Source: Prevotella sp.
GTDB lineage: Bacteria > Bacteroidota > Bacteroidia > Bacteroidales > Bacteroidaceae
Length of the DNA stretch: 64,000 nucleotides
Assembly (NCBI GenBank): GCA_017541365.1
Contig: JAFXZF010000100.1
Location: forward strand, 1 to 64,000
Direction: 5' to 3'
In this document: positions 26,401 to 38,700 of the stretch, piece after piece
Layout of the letters: every line of letters starts with the position of its first letter
Numbering within the stretch: the first letter of the stretch is position 1
Notes under the pieces: model-generated
The model's database searches: none
What the model was told of the DNA's origin: nothing
The model's input: the letters and a program-made list of their open reading frames with translations, nothing else
Translations under genes and position numbers: made by a program

Positions 26401-29001
26401 ACCACCACTGTTACGGTGACTGCAGAGGATGGCACTACGACAAAGACATACTCTATCCATTATACCGTGGCTGAGACAGTAGTGATTACCACCTACAGCG
26501 TATCAGCTACTGCAGGTGCTGGCGGTTCTGCGTTTGTATCGCCTTCTGGCACTGTCGTTTCTGGTTCTCAGGTGACCTTCACAGCTACGGCTTCATCCGG
26601 CTATACCTTCGCCAACTGGACCAGCGGTTCTAATGTGGTTAGTTCTTCGGCTTCTTATTCTACGACCGTAACCTCCAACCTCGCACTGACGGCAAATTTC
26701 ACCAAGCAGAGTGATACGTCAGGCAGAAACTGGAACGTTGACGGCTTCGCTGCATACGCTGGCACACCAAGCACAGCCCACTATCACGAGGGTGGCACCA
26801 CTGGCGGTGCAGGCGGTAAGGTAGTATATGCCAGCAACTTCACCGAGCTGCAGGCTTACCTGCAGTCCAACAACCCCTACATCATCCTCGTTGACCACGA
26901 CATCACCACAGGTGTCACGGCTTACGTCGATGACCTCTCTACAGGTAAGTTGTGCGACAGCCAGGATGGTTCTGAGGGGGTTGCTTCCACCTACGGCGAG
27001 CGTATCATGGTACAGAGTAACAAGACTCTCATAGGTATCGCCGACGCTAACGGCAATGCTCCGCTCTTCTCACGCATCACGTTCAACCTGCAGTGTGCTC
27101 ACAACGTGATAATACGCAACTGCCGCTTCACCATGAATGGTGTGCCTATCCTCAAGAGCGGTGAGAACAAGATTGTGGCAATGCGCGAAGGAGTGGCTAC
27201 ACAGGTGGGCGACCCTGACTGTATCGGCATACAGGCTGATGCCAACTCAGCATCCACCGACTCCGGCTCACACATCTGGATTGACCACTGTGAGTTCTTC
27301 AACGGCAATGCCACCAACGTGGACCGTTATGACGGACTTGTCGATATCAAGAATAACGTGCAGTGGGTAACCCTCTCATATAACTATTTCCACGATCACT
27401 ACAAGGCATGTCTCTTTGGTAAGGGCGACAGCGACAACTACGACCGTACCATCACCATGCACCACAATTTCTTTGACAATATCGTGGGGTCACGTCTGCC
27501 ACTGCAGCGCTACGGCCATCTGCACTACATGAACAACTACATTTACAATGCTCAGGATGGTTACGACCTGCGTACTGGTGCCATAGGCTATGTCGATGCC
27601 TGCTACTTCAAGGACTCAAAGGCTCCGCTGCGACTGCGTGGTGAGGGTACTACCAATATCAATACCAATGTGCAGTACAGCATCGTCTATGACAATTGTA
27701 AGCGTGTCATTAACAACAGCAACTTTACCTACACCAATGCACCGTCAAACTACGATGAGGAATATACGTGGGTATCAGGTGGAGGCACCAATTCCAACAC
27801 ATGGTTGCCAACGCAGACATGGAGCGGCTACTTCGTCAATAATCACGACCCTGTTGCTGACGTTCCTACCGTCTGCCAGAACTACTCCGGCGCAGGCAAG
27901 GTGGTGCTGTGGGATGCCTACACAACCAACATACCTGCTGAGGACCTCGATGAGTTCAAGGCAGCAGCAGCCAATAGCTCATACTCTTGCTACAACGTCG
28001 ATGGCAGCAAGTTCGTGGCAGAAGCTACGGAGGCTGACTCTTACGACGTCAAGTTCTACAGCCAGGGTTCGCAGATAGGTTCTACACAGTCTGTTGCAAG
28101 TGGTTCTTACGCTACTGCACCTGCTGACCCGTCACGTGAGGGCTACACCTTCGGCGGTTGGTCAACAGACGGCGGTCCTACCGCAGTCAACGTAGCAACC
28201 TACGCCATCACCGCTGCAACCAATTTCTACGCTATCTGGACGGAGAATACTTCAGAAGTAGGCAATGAACTGGAGCTCACCGATGATGCCAACTACGTGG
28301 CAGGTACCTATGCAGCAGGTCACGTAACCTACTCTCGCGTTACCGCGAGTGGCAAGTACGGTTCCTTCTGTCTGCCGTTCGACTTCAACATCTCTGAGGC
28401 AACGTGTATCAATAAGGTGTACGTACCAGTCGATATAGCCCTGTATAACACCACAACAGGCAAGTTGCAGATATTCCTCAAGAATGCTACCGGCACCATT
28501 TCGGCAGGCACTCCGTTCGTCGCCCTTCTCAATGGTACCACGAGCATCACCAATAGCGCAGAGGTTACCATAGCCTCCACCATGAGCAATCCTCCTGCAC
28601 AGGCCTTCAGGGTATTCAACACAGATGGTTCTGACGGCGCACTGCTTGAGAATGAGGACCTCACCGTGACGTGGAACGGCACTTACGTGACCACTCCAAT
28701 GGTAGATGGCATGAAGTCGTTCAACACCAAGGGCGACTTTGGCGACCACACCGCTTCCACCATCGCCGCCTTCCGTGCATACATCGTATCAAGTTCTGCC
28801 TCTAACAACAATGCTATAGACATCGAACTGGTGTACGATGGTGTGACATCCGTTTACAGCGTCACGTCAGCAGCAGTCGGCAAGGTGGACGTATATTCAG
28901 CAGAGGGCAGACTGGTAAGGAGACAGGTGTCTTCCGAGTCAGCACTCGACGGACTCGCTCCAGGAGTATATGTCATAAGTGGCAAGAAATATGTTAAATA
29001 A
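23443..29001 (+). CDS. Secreted pectate lyase with two PL1 domains and T9SS sorting tail
   Basis: The 1852-aa protein has a signal peptide (1-27) and two separate PL1 beta-helices. The first (about 40-340) shows IWVDHCDFQDG, NITISWCRF and ERMPRVRNAD (near 233). The second (about 1096-1486) shows IWIDHCEFFNG, VDIKNNVQWVTLSYNYFHDH and SRLPLQRYG (near 1351). Both keep the R-x-P-x-x-R active-site pattern. Between them lie InlB-type repeats, cadherin-like units and the module shared with the preceding gene (about 768-912). A third InlB-type repeat (YTFGGWSTDGG) precedes the C-terminal region, which ends VDVYSAEGRLVRR...LAPGVYVI, a T9SS type A sorting tail. Second gene of an operon with the 1460-aa lyase; a 50-aa peptide gene follows after 14 bp. 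Confidence 0.92.
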   Translation: MKSFKYNIFSLFCIIALSVYSLTAVAGAQGYKSSSFGQCGTVTGGGNATPTLVSTASALTNALSASGSAVIIITQNIEMPYTSVKVTNKTILALPGVKLYSNEQTASTSGILYFKSGSNNVIMRNLTFEGPGAYDCDGRDNLCFDGATNIWVDHCDFQDGCDGNFDNKGNTDNITISWCRFRYLKSPKAGGSGGTDDHRFTNLIGSSSSAKPTDGAYTMTWAYCWWDNGCKERMPRVRNADLHMLNCVWTSSVANYYVGPENARVRFDGCYFGSLGASKIFKSYGGTNAAKYNNCYSAAGASLSDSNTSNLASISYSYDVLSPSVAYSNVTNTTYGAGATLNITTAGVITEGDGSSGGGSTSNTKTVSVSAGEGGVASVSKTSVTSGTSVTFTATPSSGYEFVKWTNNAGTTVSTNNPYTTTITEDTSLKANFASNTACDITAATINGSAAAISGTTVKATIPYTAGTSIPVVLTLSSGATSSVGTSFNMTLGSAAGSTANRTVVVTAKNGTTTKSYTITLTRAANATLLEVNGSSVAAGGTFTGSTCTTSVKFTGTTEVSDGSDLSPLSSSSGTVYRSSDATSITLGLTSTSASQIVFGACSSGSSERTVTGVSVNGTALTEGTDYTVEGTVENKSTVYRVTISGLSVSEGSSVTINTSGNTHYYYFEVTPNTKSTDATLSGLSVNGTAVSGFAAETTSYNVELPAGTTSVPTVTYTLNDSKASAVKSNASALPGSTTVTVTAEDGTTQKVYTINFTVASSDPSGDGETIFSANITTAPSEAVTVAISSSVDLSAYATITGGTMTFYNKRTDKSQDVIVAGATNMSVGSGKNYFAISLNSALAEGDVISFTTPDSHELTINSSSSSSSDGITTSSQSYTVTSSDALVDQTAIYVWRNVSTGTTNFNNFTITRGGSSTPVTPKSSVCTLSDLKSGGTTVSGFSANTTSYNIELPEGTTSVPAVVATCTDSNASASVSYGNISNNAATTTVTVTAEDGTTTKTYSIHYTVAETVVITTYSVSATAGAGGSAFVSPSGTVVSGSQVTFTATASSGYTFANWTSGSNVVSSSASYSTTVTSNLALTANFTKQSDTSGRNWNVDGFAAYAGTPSTAHYHEGGTTGGAGGKVVYASNFTELQAYLQSNNPYIILVDHDITTGVTAYVDDLSTGKLCDSQDGSEGVASTYGERIMVQSNKTLIGIADANGNAPLFSRITFNLQCAHNVIIRNCRFTMNGVPILKSGENKIVAMREGVATQVGDPDCIGIQADANSASTDSGSHIWIDHCEFFNGNATNVDRYDGLVDIKNNVQWVTLSYNYFHDHYKACLFGKGDSDNYDRTITMHHNFFDNIVGSRLPLQRYGHLHYMNNYIYNAQDGYDLRTGAIGYVDACYFKDSKAPLRLRGEGTTNINTNVQYSIVYDNCKRVINNSNFTYTNAPSNYDEEYTWVSGGGTNSNTWLPTQTWSGYFVNNHDPVADVPTVCQNYSGAGKVVLWDAYTTNIPAEDLDEFKAAAANSSYSCYNVDGSKFVAEATEADSYDVKFYSQGSQIGSTQSVASGSYATAPADPSREGYTFGGWSTDGGPTAVNVATYAITAATNFYAIWTENTSEVGNELELTDDANYVAGTYAAGHVTYSRVTASGKYGSFCLPFDFNISEATCINKVYVPVDIALYNTTTGKLQIFLKNATGTISAGTPFVALLNGTTSITNSAEVTIASTMSNPPAQAFRVFNTDGSDGALLENEDLTVTWNGTYVTTPMVDGMKSFNTKGDFGDHTASTIAAFRAYIVSSSASNNNAIDIELVYDGVTSVYSVTSAAVGKVDVYSAEGRLVRRQVSSESALDGLAPGVYVISGKKYVK
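25801..25980 (+). repeat. Module shared with the previous gene, copy 2
   Basis: Near-identical to 22021-22200 (5 differences in 180), far closer than the rest of the two genes, which points to recent copying or gene conversion. Confidence 0.9.
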
Positions 29002-29015
29002 AACTTTATAAAACT

Positions 29016-29168
29016 ATGGTGAAGAAAGATTATGTAAGTCCAGATGCGAAGGTTGTAAAGATTGATTCGTATTGCATGTTGGGAAACGAGAGCGGAATAG
29101 GCGAAGGCGCCTCTCTCGACCTCGATTTCGAGGAGACACCAGAAGAAACGAACCTTATCCAGGAGTAA
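29016..29168 (+). CDS. Short peptide (50 aa), unknown function
   Basis: The ATG lies 14 bp after the lyase stop codon. The product begins MVKKDYVSPDAKVVKIDSYC, continues MLGNESGIGEG and ends in an acidic tail (LDLDFEETPEETNLIQE). Short Bacteroidota peptides with a K-x-Y-x-x-P-x-x-x-V-x-x-I start and a hydrophobic L-x-x-S-G segment are known to me as unannotated genes next to secreted proteins; this one fits that layout loosely. It has no signal peptide or membrane helix. Position in the operon suggests co-expression with the lyases. A hairpin 38 bp after its stop probably ends the operon. Confidence 0.6.
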   Translation: MVKKDYVSPDAKVVKIDSYCMLGNESGIGEGASLDLDFEETPEETNLIQE

Positions 29169-29205
29169 TAAGCGTGCCGATTTCCAGGCTCACCAACAAC
29201 AGCAA

Positions 29206-29242
29206 ATCACCCCATGCAGGCTCATGTCCTACATGGGGTGAT
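29206..29242 (+). terminator. Probable terminator hairpin after the pectate lyase operon
   Basis: Perfect 11-bp stem ATCACCCCATG/CATGGGGTGAT with a 15-base loop; only a loose T-rich run follows. The remaining spacer to 29700 holds ATTGACAAAATGA twice (about 29412 and 29454) and no convincing gene. Confidence 0.6.
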
Positions 29243-29703
29243 AGTGGTTACTTTTACACAGTCTGCAGGAGCACTGCTTCTGCATGTGGAGGCACTGCAT
29301 CTGCACTTGGAAGTTCAAGGTGTAATTTTTGTTACTTTAATTTTGTTATTTCAGGTCGCCATGTCGAATGTACCCGCATGACGGAAACGGGGTGCTTTAG
29401 CAAATTATCAAATTGACAAAATGAGAATAAAAATTATGATTTCAGTTACCATATTGACAAAATGATAGGTGCACTGGGCTGTGGAGCTCGGTGCATTTTT
29501 TATGCGACAAGGAAATGCCGCGATTTGACATTTCATGAGTACTTGAAATTGAGACGGATTATGGTACGAGAACGAAAAAACGGATAGAAGTTTTTCAATA
29601 TTTCGGGGCTATTTTACCCTGTTTTATCAAAAAAACACATATATTTAACATTCTTTAATAAAAATTACCCCCCCGCCTATGCTAATATGTCATAAATAAT
29701 GTG

Positions 29704-29711
29704 TAATTTTG
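29704..29711 (+). promoter_or_regulatory. -7 promoter box of the first giant gene
   Basis: TAATTTTG, 12 bases before ATG 29724. The alternative TTG start at 29709 lies inside the box. Confidence 0.6.
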
Positions 29712-29723
29712 CAGTGTAATCAA

Positions 29724-32700
29724 ATGGCATTGAATAGACACGAAGTAAAAAAAACACAGAGAATGCGACGTCTGTTGGCGATATTATATTGTGGTATCAT
29801 CGCCGCTGTGGTGCACGCTCAGAGCACACTGATAATAGGCGGCAATGTTTACGGAGGAGGTAACAACGGTGATACTGGCGGCAGTAGTAAGGTAAACATC
29901 TACGGCGGCGACATACATCATGTATATGGCGGAGCACGAATGGCTGACGTCGGCGGCAGTGCATTTGTGAATATCGATGGTGCGAACAGTCTTGCGTCTT
30001 ATATCATCATCGACCAGGTTTGCGGTGGTAATGATATCTCGGGTCACATAGGCTCGTCTGGCGCTCTCCCTGACGAACTGACGCAGAAGACCGCTTGCGG
30101 CATCGACAGCACATGGAACACCTTCGTGCGCACTTCTTCAGGTACAGGAGTAGGCGCGACGAAGATATTCATCGGTCGTGTCTTTGGCGGCGGCAATGGC
30201 GACTATAACTATTCTTTTACGCGCGCGACGGGTATTTACTCTATCACGGACAAGAAGACGGGTGAAGTGATAGCAACTTCGGATGCTGAATTCTATGTGC
30301 CTGATGTTGCGAAGACTTATTTGGAGATTCTTGGCGGTACCATCGACCAGCTCTATGGTGGCGGTAATAATGCCACTATCACTGACAGTACGGTTATCTG
30401 CTTCGATAACACCAGTACGGTGGTGACAAGCATAGAGGATTCTGTTGGTAATGAACTCCTTACTCATGCTCGTCTGCACAGAATGGGGGTCAACACTGCT
30501 ACGTCTTATGTCAGCAGTACTGATTTCCAGGTAGGTCGCTGCTATGGTGGCAACAATCTGGCTGAGATGCACATCCAGCCTAAGTGGTTCCTCAATGACG
30601 GTGGCATACGCCATCTCTATAGCGGTGGTAACCGTGGTGATATGACCAGTCCTTACGGTCTGCTGCTCGAAATTCCAGCTACCTCAACCATCAAGGTTGA
30701 CAACCTCTATGGCGGCTGTCGTATGGCTGATGTCAAACCTACCGTCAACGGCGAATACAAGCCTGTTGCCAACCTTCCAGGCTATAACTTCCCACCTGAG
30801 CTCTCTGCCCGTGTGCTTGTCAAGGGTGGAGACATCAATCATGTCTATGGCGGCAACGATATCACCGGCCGAGTATATGGCGGTAGTGCCGTAGGTATCT
30901 ACACCTCAGTGCGTGGCGACGTCTATGGCGGAGGTAACGGTTCTTACCCTTATACCGACAACGATAAGCTTCAGAACACCCTCGAATATGGCGACCTGTA
31001 CTACGAGCCGGGCGCTAACTCAGCAGAGGCTCTTAACAACTTCCGTCCTAATGCCGAGCAGGTGTCTATACGTCTGGCTGGTGAAAGTGCTGAAAATCCT
31101 ACCTACATCGGTGGTTCAGTATATTGCGGTGGTAACAGTGCCTCACTCAAGACCAACAAGTCAAAGCCAAAGGTGGAGCTGAAGATAGGCTCTTACGTTG
31201 TTGCCGAGAATGTGTTCCTTGGCAATAACGGAGAAAATATCATAAAGTATAATGCAAAAGACAAGGACGAGGAAGGTCACGATGCTCCTGGTACGCCAGA
31301 GGGTGTGCTCTACACTATGCAGAGAACCGACATCCCAGAGTTGGAAGGCACCAAGTTCAGTTCGCTCAACCTTGAGACTCCTGCCACCTTCGAGGCATAC
31401 ATGCAGGGTGTTGCAATGCCATTGTTGCCAAACGTGGTGTTTGACGACGAGGCTAAGGGCGACCCAGAGACATACATCCCTTATACAGCGCTCATCGGCT
31501 CATTCTTCTGCGGTGGTAATGTGGGTAGTATGTCGGCTCCTGGCACCATTGACCTCAACGATGTCAACTCTGTCCGTATATATAATAAGTTCGTAGGCGG
31601 ATGTAATGATGCCTATGTGCCAGCCCACGCTGGTTTCAATGCAGAGTGTAACGGCGGATTCACCGTAGAGTCTCATCCTAAGATTAATGTTAACCTTAAC
31701 GGTCTGAAGCTCTGCCCGCTTAAGCTCGAAAGAGACCTCGACGGCAAGCCTACAGGAATGGCTTGGAATCTTGATGAGACTACTTACAGTACGAAGCGTT
31801 ACGTAGGTGCCAATATCTATGGCGGATGCTACAACAGCGGACATATCAACGGCGATGTGGTAATCAACATCAATGAATCTACCGTAAATAAGCAGAAACT
31901 CTTTGAGGATGATTACTTCAATATCTTTGGCGAAGAAACTGACGTGCGGTTACCCAAAGCCGGCGTTAGCTTCGATGAGCAGCGCGAGGAGATATTCATC
32001 ACCAGTCTGGGCATCTTCGGTGCAGGCTATGGTTTGGACTCCGAGATTTGGGGTTCTACCACCCTCAACTTCAACAACGGCTATAACTTCCTCGTATTCG
32101 GTGGAGGTGAGAAGGGTGCTGTAGGTAAGAAGAACGGTGAAGGCAATTACGTCTATGATGCCAAATACAGCACATACGTCAACCTGAAGGGTACCAACGC
32201 AGGCACAGCCGACGGTACCAACATCCCTGCAGCAGAGTATATCTATGCAGGCGGTTTCGAGGGGCTCGTGGCTGGCGACACCTACATGAACCTTGGCAAC
32301 GGACGCGTCAACGCTTCCTTCGGTGGATCATGTAACGCTGACATTCTCGGTCATGCTGAGACCATCATTGGTAAGGGCGGCTACCCTTACGTAGTGGAAG
32401 ACGTATATGGAGCTAACGACCTCGGCGGACGCATCAGGGGTGAGGCTGACTTTAAATCTAAGGTGCGCGAGGGCGCGCGCGCGTTGATGCACAACGGTGG
32501 TGCTCCTGCCACGGCATCCGCTTACGTAGAATACCTACAGGGACGGGTCCGCAACATCTTTGGCGGCTGTTATGGTAAGTACGATTATTCTATAAGAGAG
32601 GGAAAACCAGCTTACAAGGATACAATCAATGTTGACGTAGATGGATATGTAAGACAAGTCCTCGCTCCTTACATTCCAAATGCCTTCGTATATGTGCATC

Positions 32701-35700
32701 CAGAACAGAATGTCAACAACAGCGTAGCTGGTATATTCGGTGCAGGTGAGGGCGATACCAACTATGGAGATGACGGCAAGACTCCAAAGGGTTCCGACCC
32801 TATAGGCGATATGCTGCAAGACCGCAGCTATGTGCTCGTGGATATCCCGGAGGGCTACCTCAACCTCAAGAGCACAGATATATATGGTGCCGGCTCGTAC
32901 AACGGAGTAGGTATGTGGATTCCTAAGGCTACAGCCGACGCTCCTGCTACTGCCGACCAGGCTTCGGCTATCGTTGATCTTATCAGTGGTGATATAAGCG
33001 CAGCCCATGGTGGTGGTTATGAAGAGGGACTCACACGCCGAACAGTGGTCAACGTGCCTGAAGGCTCTATCGTCAAGGCAGACAAGATATTCGGTGGTGC
33101 AGAGGGAACATCGGTTCACAAAGTGTGTGACGTATATGAGAGTCACGTAAACTACAATAGTGAGACGGCTACAGCAGGCACTCTCTATGGTGGTAACGAT
33201 GCTTTCCGCCAGACACTGTATGCTCACGTTGACGTAACCACACCAGTATGGTCTGACAAGGCTAAGGGCTACAAGGCTACAGTATATGGTTCAGGCTACG
33301 GTCTCGACACATGGGCTAACTACACCGAGGTGAACCTCAAGCCAAATGCTAACCCAGAGAAGGATGGCGCAATAGTATATGAGGTATATGGTGGTGGCGA
33401 GATGGGTCGTGTTGCTAATGTTGCCACTGCAGCAAAGGTAGCTGATGTCAGTGGCAGCAGTCTGCCAGACCTGCCTAACGGCTATGGTGATGCAGAGCAC
33501 CACGCAACAGGCTTGGCTGACGCTATGGCAAAAGTGCGTCTCGACGGCTTGAAGCACAACACCAACGTACTCATCCATAAGGGTGCTACAGTAGAGAACT
33601 ACGCCTATGGCGGCGGTCGTGGCTATGACGACGAAAACTTCGGCGACGGCGACGTAAACGGTACTACATACATAGCCCTCATGGGTGGTACGGTGAAGAA
33701 GGATATCTATGCAGCAGGCACCATAGGTGCTGTGCTCGACGAGTTCGGCGGTCTCACCGACTATAGAGACGAACCATTTGTAGCCGATGCTACAGCCTAC
33801 ATAGCGGGCGGTTCTACCCGTAACGTCTATGGCGGCGGCTGGAAGGGCAGCGTAGGTAAGCATAAGAAGCAGGAAGGAGATGTATGGGTAGATGCAGCTA
33901 TCAGCGATATACCTGACGGCTCTACCGTAATTGACATCCCAGGCACAACCCACGTATATGTGGGCATACGCAATGACCAGAGCGATGCTAACAAACTTGC
34001 AACCGTGAAGGCTGTATTGGGTGAGAGTGCTACTCTGAGCGACTACGGTTTCTATGCAGGTGTGCCAACCGTTCAGCGTAACGTATATGGCGGTGGTGAA
34101 GGTGGTGCAGTGTTTGGCACTACTAACGTAGAACAGAACTATGGCTATATAGGTTATGTATATAATGAATCAGAGGATAAATACGAGGAGAAACTCGATG
34201 ATGAGACCTGGACAGACCACGTAGGTAAGAATCGTCTGTTAGGTAGTGGTAACATCTTCGGCGGTGGATATATCGACAACAGTAGTGTTGACTCCACCAA
34301 CGTGAAGATGTATGGCGGCTATGTACGTAACAGTCTCTTCGGTGGTGGCGAGATCGCTGCTATCGGACGTGGTGACGTTACCGTCGGTGGCTATCAGAAC
34401 AGTGAGCGCATCCTCAACCAGATATATAAATATGGTAAGACACAGGTGGAGCTGATTAACGGCAACGTGCTGCGTGACGTCTTCGCTGGCGGTAAAGGTT
34501 ACGACAACCTCGGCAGGGTAGGTACCCTCTACACCGACGGCTATGTATTCGGACAGACTGAGGCTCACGTTCATGGCGGTATTGTAGGTACTGCAGAAAA
34601 CTATGACGAAGGCTACGGCAACGTATTCGGCGGTGGCGACCTCGGCTATGTCTATGGTAAAGGTCATCGTGACACCGTGCATCCCGGACCTTCACCTGAC
34701 CACTTCTACTATGTTGATGGCGAAGGTCACTGGACTGAGGACTGTAAGGTGGTAGTAGAGCCTTGGGCACAGGTGAAGGCAGATAGCGTAACCATCGGTG
34801 GTGACACTTACAATGAGTACGAATATGTGCCAACGGACAAGTTGAACCTCCTGAAGGGTAAGAACGATGACGTTGACAAGTATATTTGGGCTAAGCTCGA
34901 CGATAGCGGTATCATTATCCGTAACGCTGTCTTTGGTGGTGGTAACGTAGCAGACGGTTCTGAAAAGGTGTATGCTAACACCAAGACCGTCTTCGGTAAT
35001 GTGACTGCAGCAGTGCGTGACGTATATCGCAGAGACCTCATCACCATTGGTACTGAGCACGTCGGCGGACTCTATGGCGGTGGTAACCTCTCGCTCGTTG
35101 ACGGCTATCGTGAGCTGCATATAGCCAACTACGGTACTGACTACTACGGTTTGCAACAGGAAATCTCAATGGATCAGTATAACAACCTGACCGACCGTGA
35201 GCGTGCTTATTTCCGTCTGCGCTATACCTGTAAGCAGACATATCCTGGAGGCAAGGATTCTCAGGGTATCACTTACGAGGGACACAGTAAGGGCGAAGAG
35301 ATATTCGATGAAGAATATAACATGCTGCCTGAAGGATTTAAGACTGGGGAGTACTGGAGTCAGGATGGTGTCTGCTCTATCTATGCAGGCAGACTGCTTA
35401 ACACCTTGCAGCGTGCCGATCTCGTAGGTGTGCTTGGCTCGCGTATGGTGCTGCAGGGAGCTCCTGACCGTGTAACCGACGTGCAGGATAAGCAGAACTA
35501 TACCATCAACCGTATAGGTGAACTGTCACTGAAGAAGACTATATCACCAGCTGGCGAACTTGATGAGACTAACAAGGAGCACGGCAACTACTTCGGCATC
35601 TACAGTATGGTGAACTACTTAGGTAACCTTACCAGTGACGTGCTGATGAGTGAGACACGTACTACAGACTCAGAAGATGCTGATGGCAAGAGTTATCACG

Positions 35701-38700
35701 ACTGGAAGGCATACAACAAGACCAACAAAAAACGTAACACTGCTACATGTCACAACCAGGTGGCATTGGCTTCAGGTGTGTTCCTCGAACTGGTTAAAGA
35801 ACCAGAGTCAGGCTCTGCTACGGAGAAGAACTACGGCTACATCACTGGTGTGGTAGAGCTCGACCTTATCAATGCTAAGGCTGACGCTATAGGTGGTGGC
35901 TATGTATATGCTAAGAATGAGCATGGTGCACGTTCTGACTCTGGCGAGACATTGACAACATTGTCTCCATATAACACAAGTGCAGGTCTTCGTACATATA
36001 GGATGTACACATATAATGAGAACTCTCTTGAGGATATACAGACATCAGGTAACTTCATACATGGTAAGAAGAAGACCATTATCGACGACTGTTACCCACA
36101 CAACCTTGCGTATGATGTAACCAAGAGCCCGTACTCAAAGGCTCACTACTGGTATATCAAGGGTAGCATATACATCTATGACCAGATTATAAACGCATAT
36201 ACAGGTGCACCAACAGCATATACTAAGGAGACTCATATACCTGTCACCATCACTGCTGGCGCTCACGGTCAGCTGAAACTGGTTGACATTAAGCAGAACA
36301 AGTATGCTTACTACAACCCTGACGGTGTTACTCCTCTTAGTGCAAGTGACACTATCAAGGTAAACAATAATAGTGTGTCATTCGGCAGAAATGACGTAAT
36401 AAGCTATTGGGACTGGAGTCAGTTGCCAGCTACCGAGCGGGTTCTCTTCGTAGATACTACATACGTTCAAATTGTAGAAAACGAAGTAACAGCTGTTGCA
36501 CTGGAGCCTGGCGAGGGTACAGGATGGCACATGTCTAACAACATCAGCCACAACACTGGTTATGTGCTCGACTTCAAGATGGATACACCTCCTGCTTGGA
36601 ATACATGGTACTCAGAGATAGAAGGCACGGATTCGGCTAGTACTGCAAGATATGACGGTATGGATGCTTCCACAAAGGCTCGCTATATTCCAGGTCCTAC
36701 ATACAGCACCAGCGAGGGTGGAGTATTCGGTCAGCGCACTTATACTGTTGGAGAGATTGTTCCTTACGATGTGGTTAACAGTTACCATGATCCTGGTACA
36801 ACTGGCCAGGCAAAAGTAGAAGTTGCTTATGTGGCATCTGAGGCTGTAAGCTACGAATATGATGATACTCCGAAGAGCGTAAGTGCCGGAACACCTATCC
36901 CATATTCAGAGTGGGACGCTATCACTGACGCCGCGGTAAAGAATAAGTTCGGCACAGCCAAGATGTGTATAAGCACATTGAGACTGAATGAACAGACATA
37001 CATAGTATATGGTGACCTGCTCAATGCTACAGACATTGCTACGCTGAAGACGGCATTCCCAAGCCAGACAGCGGCTATAGATGCTGCACTCACTCCTGCT
37101 CACGTATGTTCTTCAGAGGGACTGTATGGCGGTACAAGCTACGCTGCAGGAAACAAGTATGATGCAATCAAGGGTTGGGCTTCACTGACCTCAGGAGACC
37201 GTGCAAAGAATAAGTTCTCATTCAACTACGACGGTCTTGACGTGCTTATAGATCCTAAGTACTCAGGCGATATGAGTAAGTATCATCATCCGTATGATCA
37301 GACGCAGTCGGTAGAATACGTGGCAATCTACAATGGCGCCGAAGATTACGTTTCACCAGCAGGTGAACTCAACAAAACAATTCATGTGGGTGATACATTG
37401 TCACGTACTGAGTACGAGACACTTTGGAATGAGAAGTATCACTACACTGCTGTGGTTGTATCAACGACCGAGGAAACTGGTGATGACTACTATATAGCCA
37501 AGAAGGACTTCGCCCGTGGTAATATAGCTTACGCTAAGGGACAGGTAATACCTTCTGGCACATACCGCGCCCTCTCTGCAGACGAGCGTACCGAACTGAT
37601 TCAGGTTCTCACGTTTACTAACACAACGGAAAATCCTGTTACCTATTACTATTGTCGCGATAACTATGATGGTCAAACATCAGTAACCAATCGCAATGAT
37701 GGTGGAACGGTTGACACTGACGATCATGGCACTGGTACAAACGTAGAGGCGGGCTGGGTTATCGATGCTACCGATTTTGGTAGGTTGAAGAACAACCAGT
37801 TGAACTATCTCATCAAGGGTGAAGAGCCTACGGAGTCTTCTACTCTCTATGTTAGCCGCGAAAGCAACATTGAGGATCTCTCTAAGGAGAAGATTATCTC
37901 TGTGATGTATCAATACACCTACAATGAGAGTGGTGACGACAGCAGCGAGTCAACACTCGTCAACGAGATGCACATCGTCAATGTTCACATCAAGTTTGAG
38001 AGTGGTGCACCTATCATCGAGCCGCTGCTGCCACCAGCAACAGTATTGCCTGGCACTACAGTGGGTATGAACCAGCCAAAGGTAACACCGGGAGCTTACG
38101 AACTCATCGGTGGCGGATGGGAGATATACAGCAACGAGACGGATGCTAACCTGCATCGCAACGGTCAGGAGTATATCAACAACAACACACCTATGTACTG
38201 GTATCAGGATGATTACTACGTATCTTACTACGCTAAGAGCTACATGGGTAAGACATACTCTAACCCTGTGCAGTTCTCTGTTGCCAACTATCACGACCTC
38301 AAGACCGTGCTGGAGGCTAAGGAGCATCACTATTACATCGACCATCAGGATGCACACATCGGAGGAAAGAAGCGTCGTCCAAAGATTTATATCAATGACT
38401 ACAGCGCTACAAGTGAGAACGGTCTCGACCTCTTGAAGAATCTCTATGATTTGAGCCTCATCACTAAGTCAACGCCTGGCACTACCTTCAATGGCGATAC
38501 CATCAAGAGTGGTACGTTCAACGGTCATCTGCTGCTCAACAGCAGAGTGGCAGGTGCCAATGACCTTGACATCATCTTCCGTACCAACATCAGGCATTCT
38601 GCCCATTGGACGTCAATCGGTGATGAAACCCATTGCTTCGGAGGCAACATTCATGGTGACGGTCACTATGTGAGCGCACTTGACAACTCGCTCTTCGGCA

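Noticed and set aside
29072..29416. A 114-codon frame after the lyase operon
   Set aside because: It overlaps the better-placed 50-aa peptide gene in another frame, crosses the terminator hairpin and looks like low-complexity translation.
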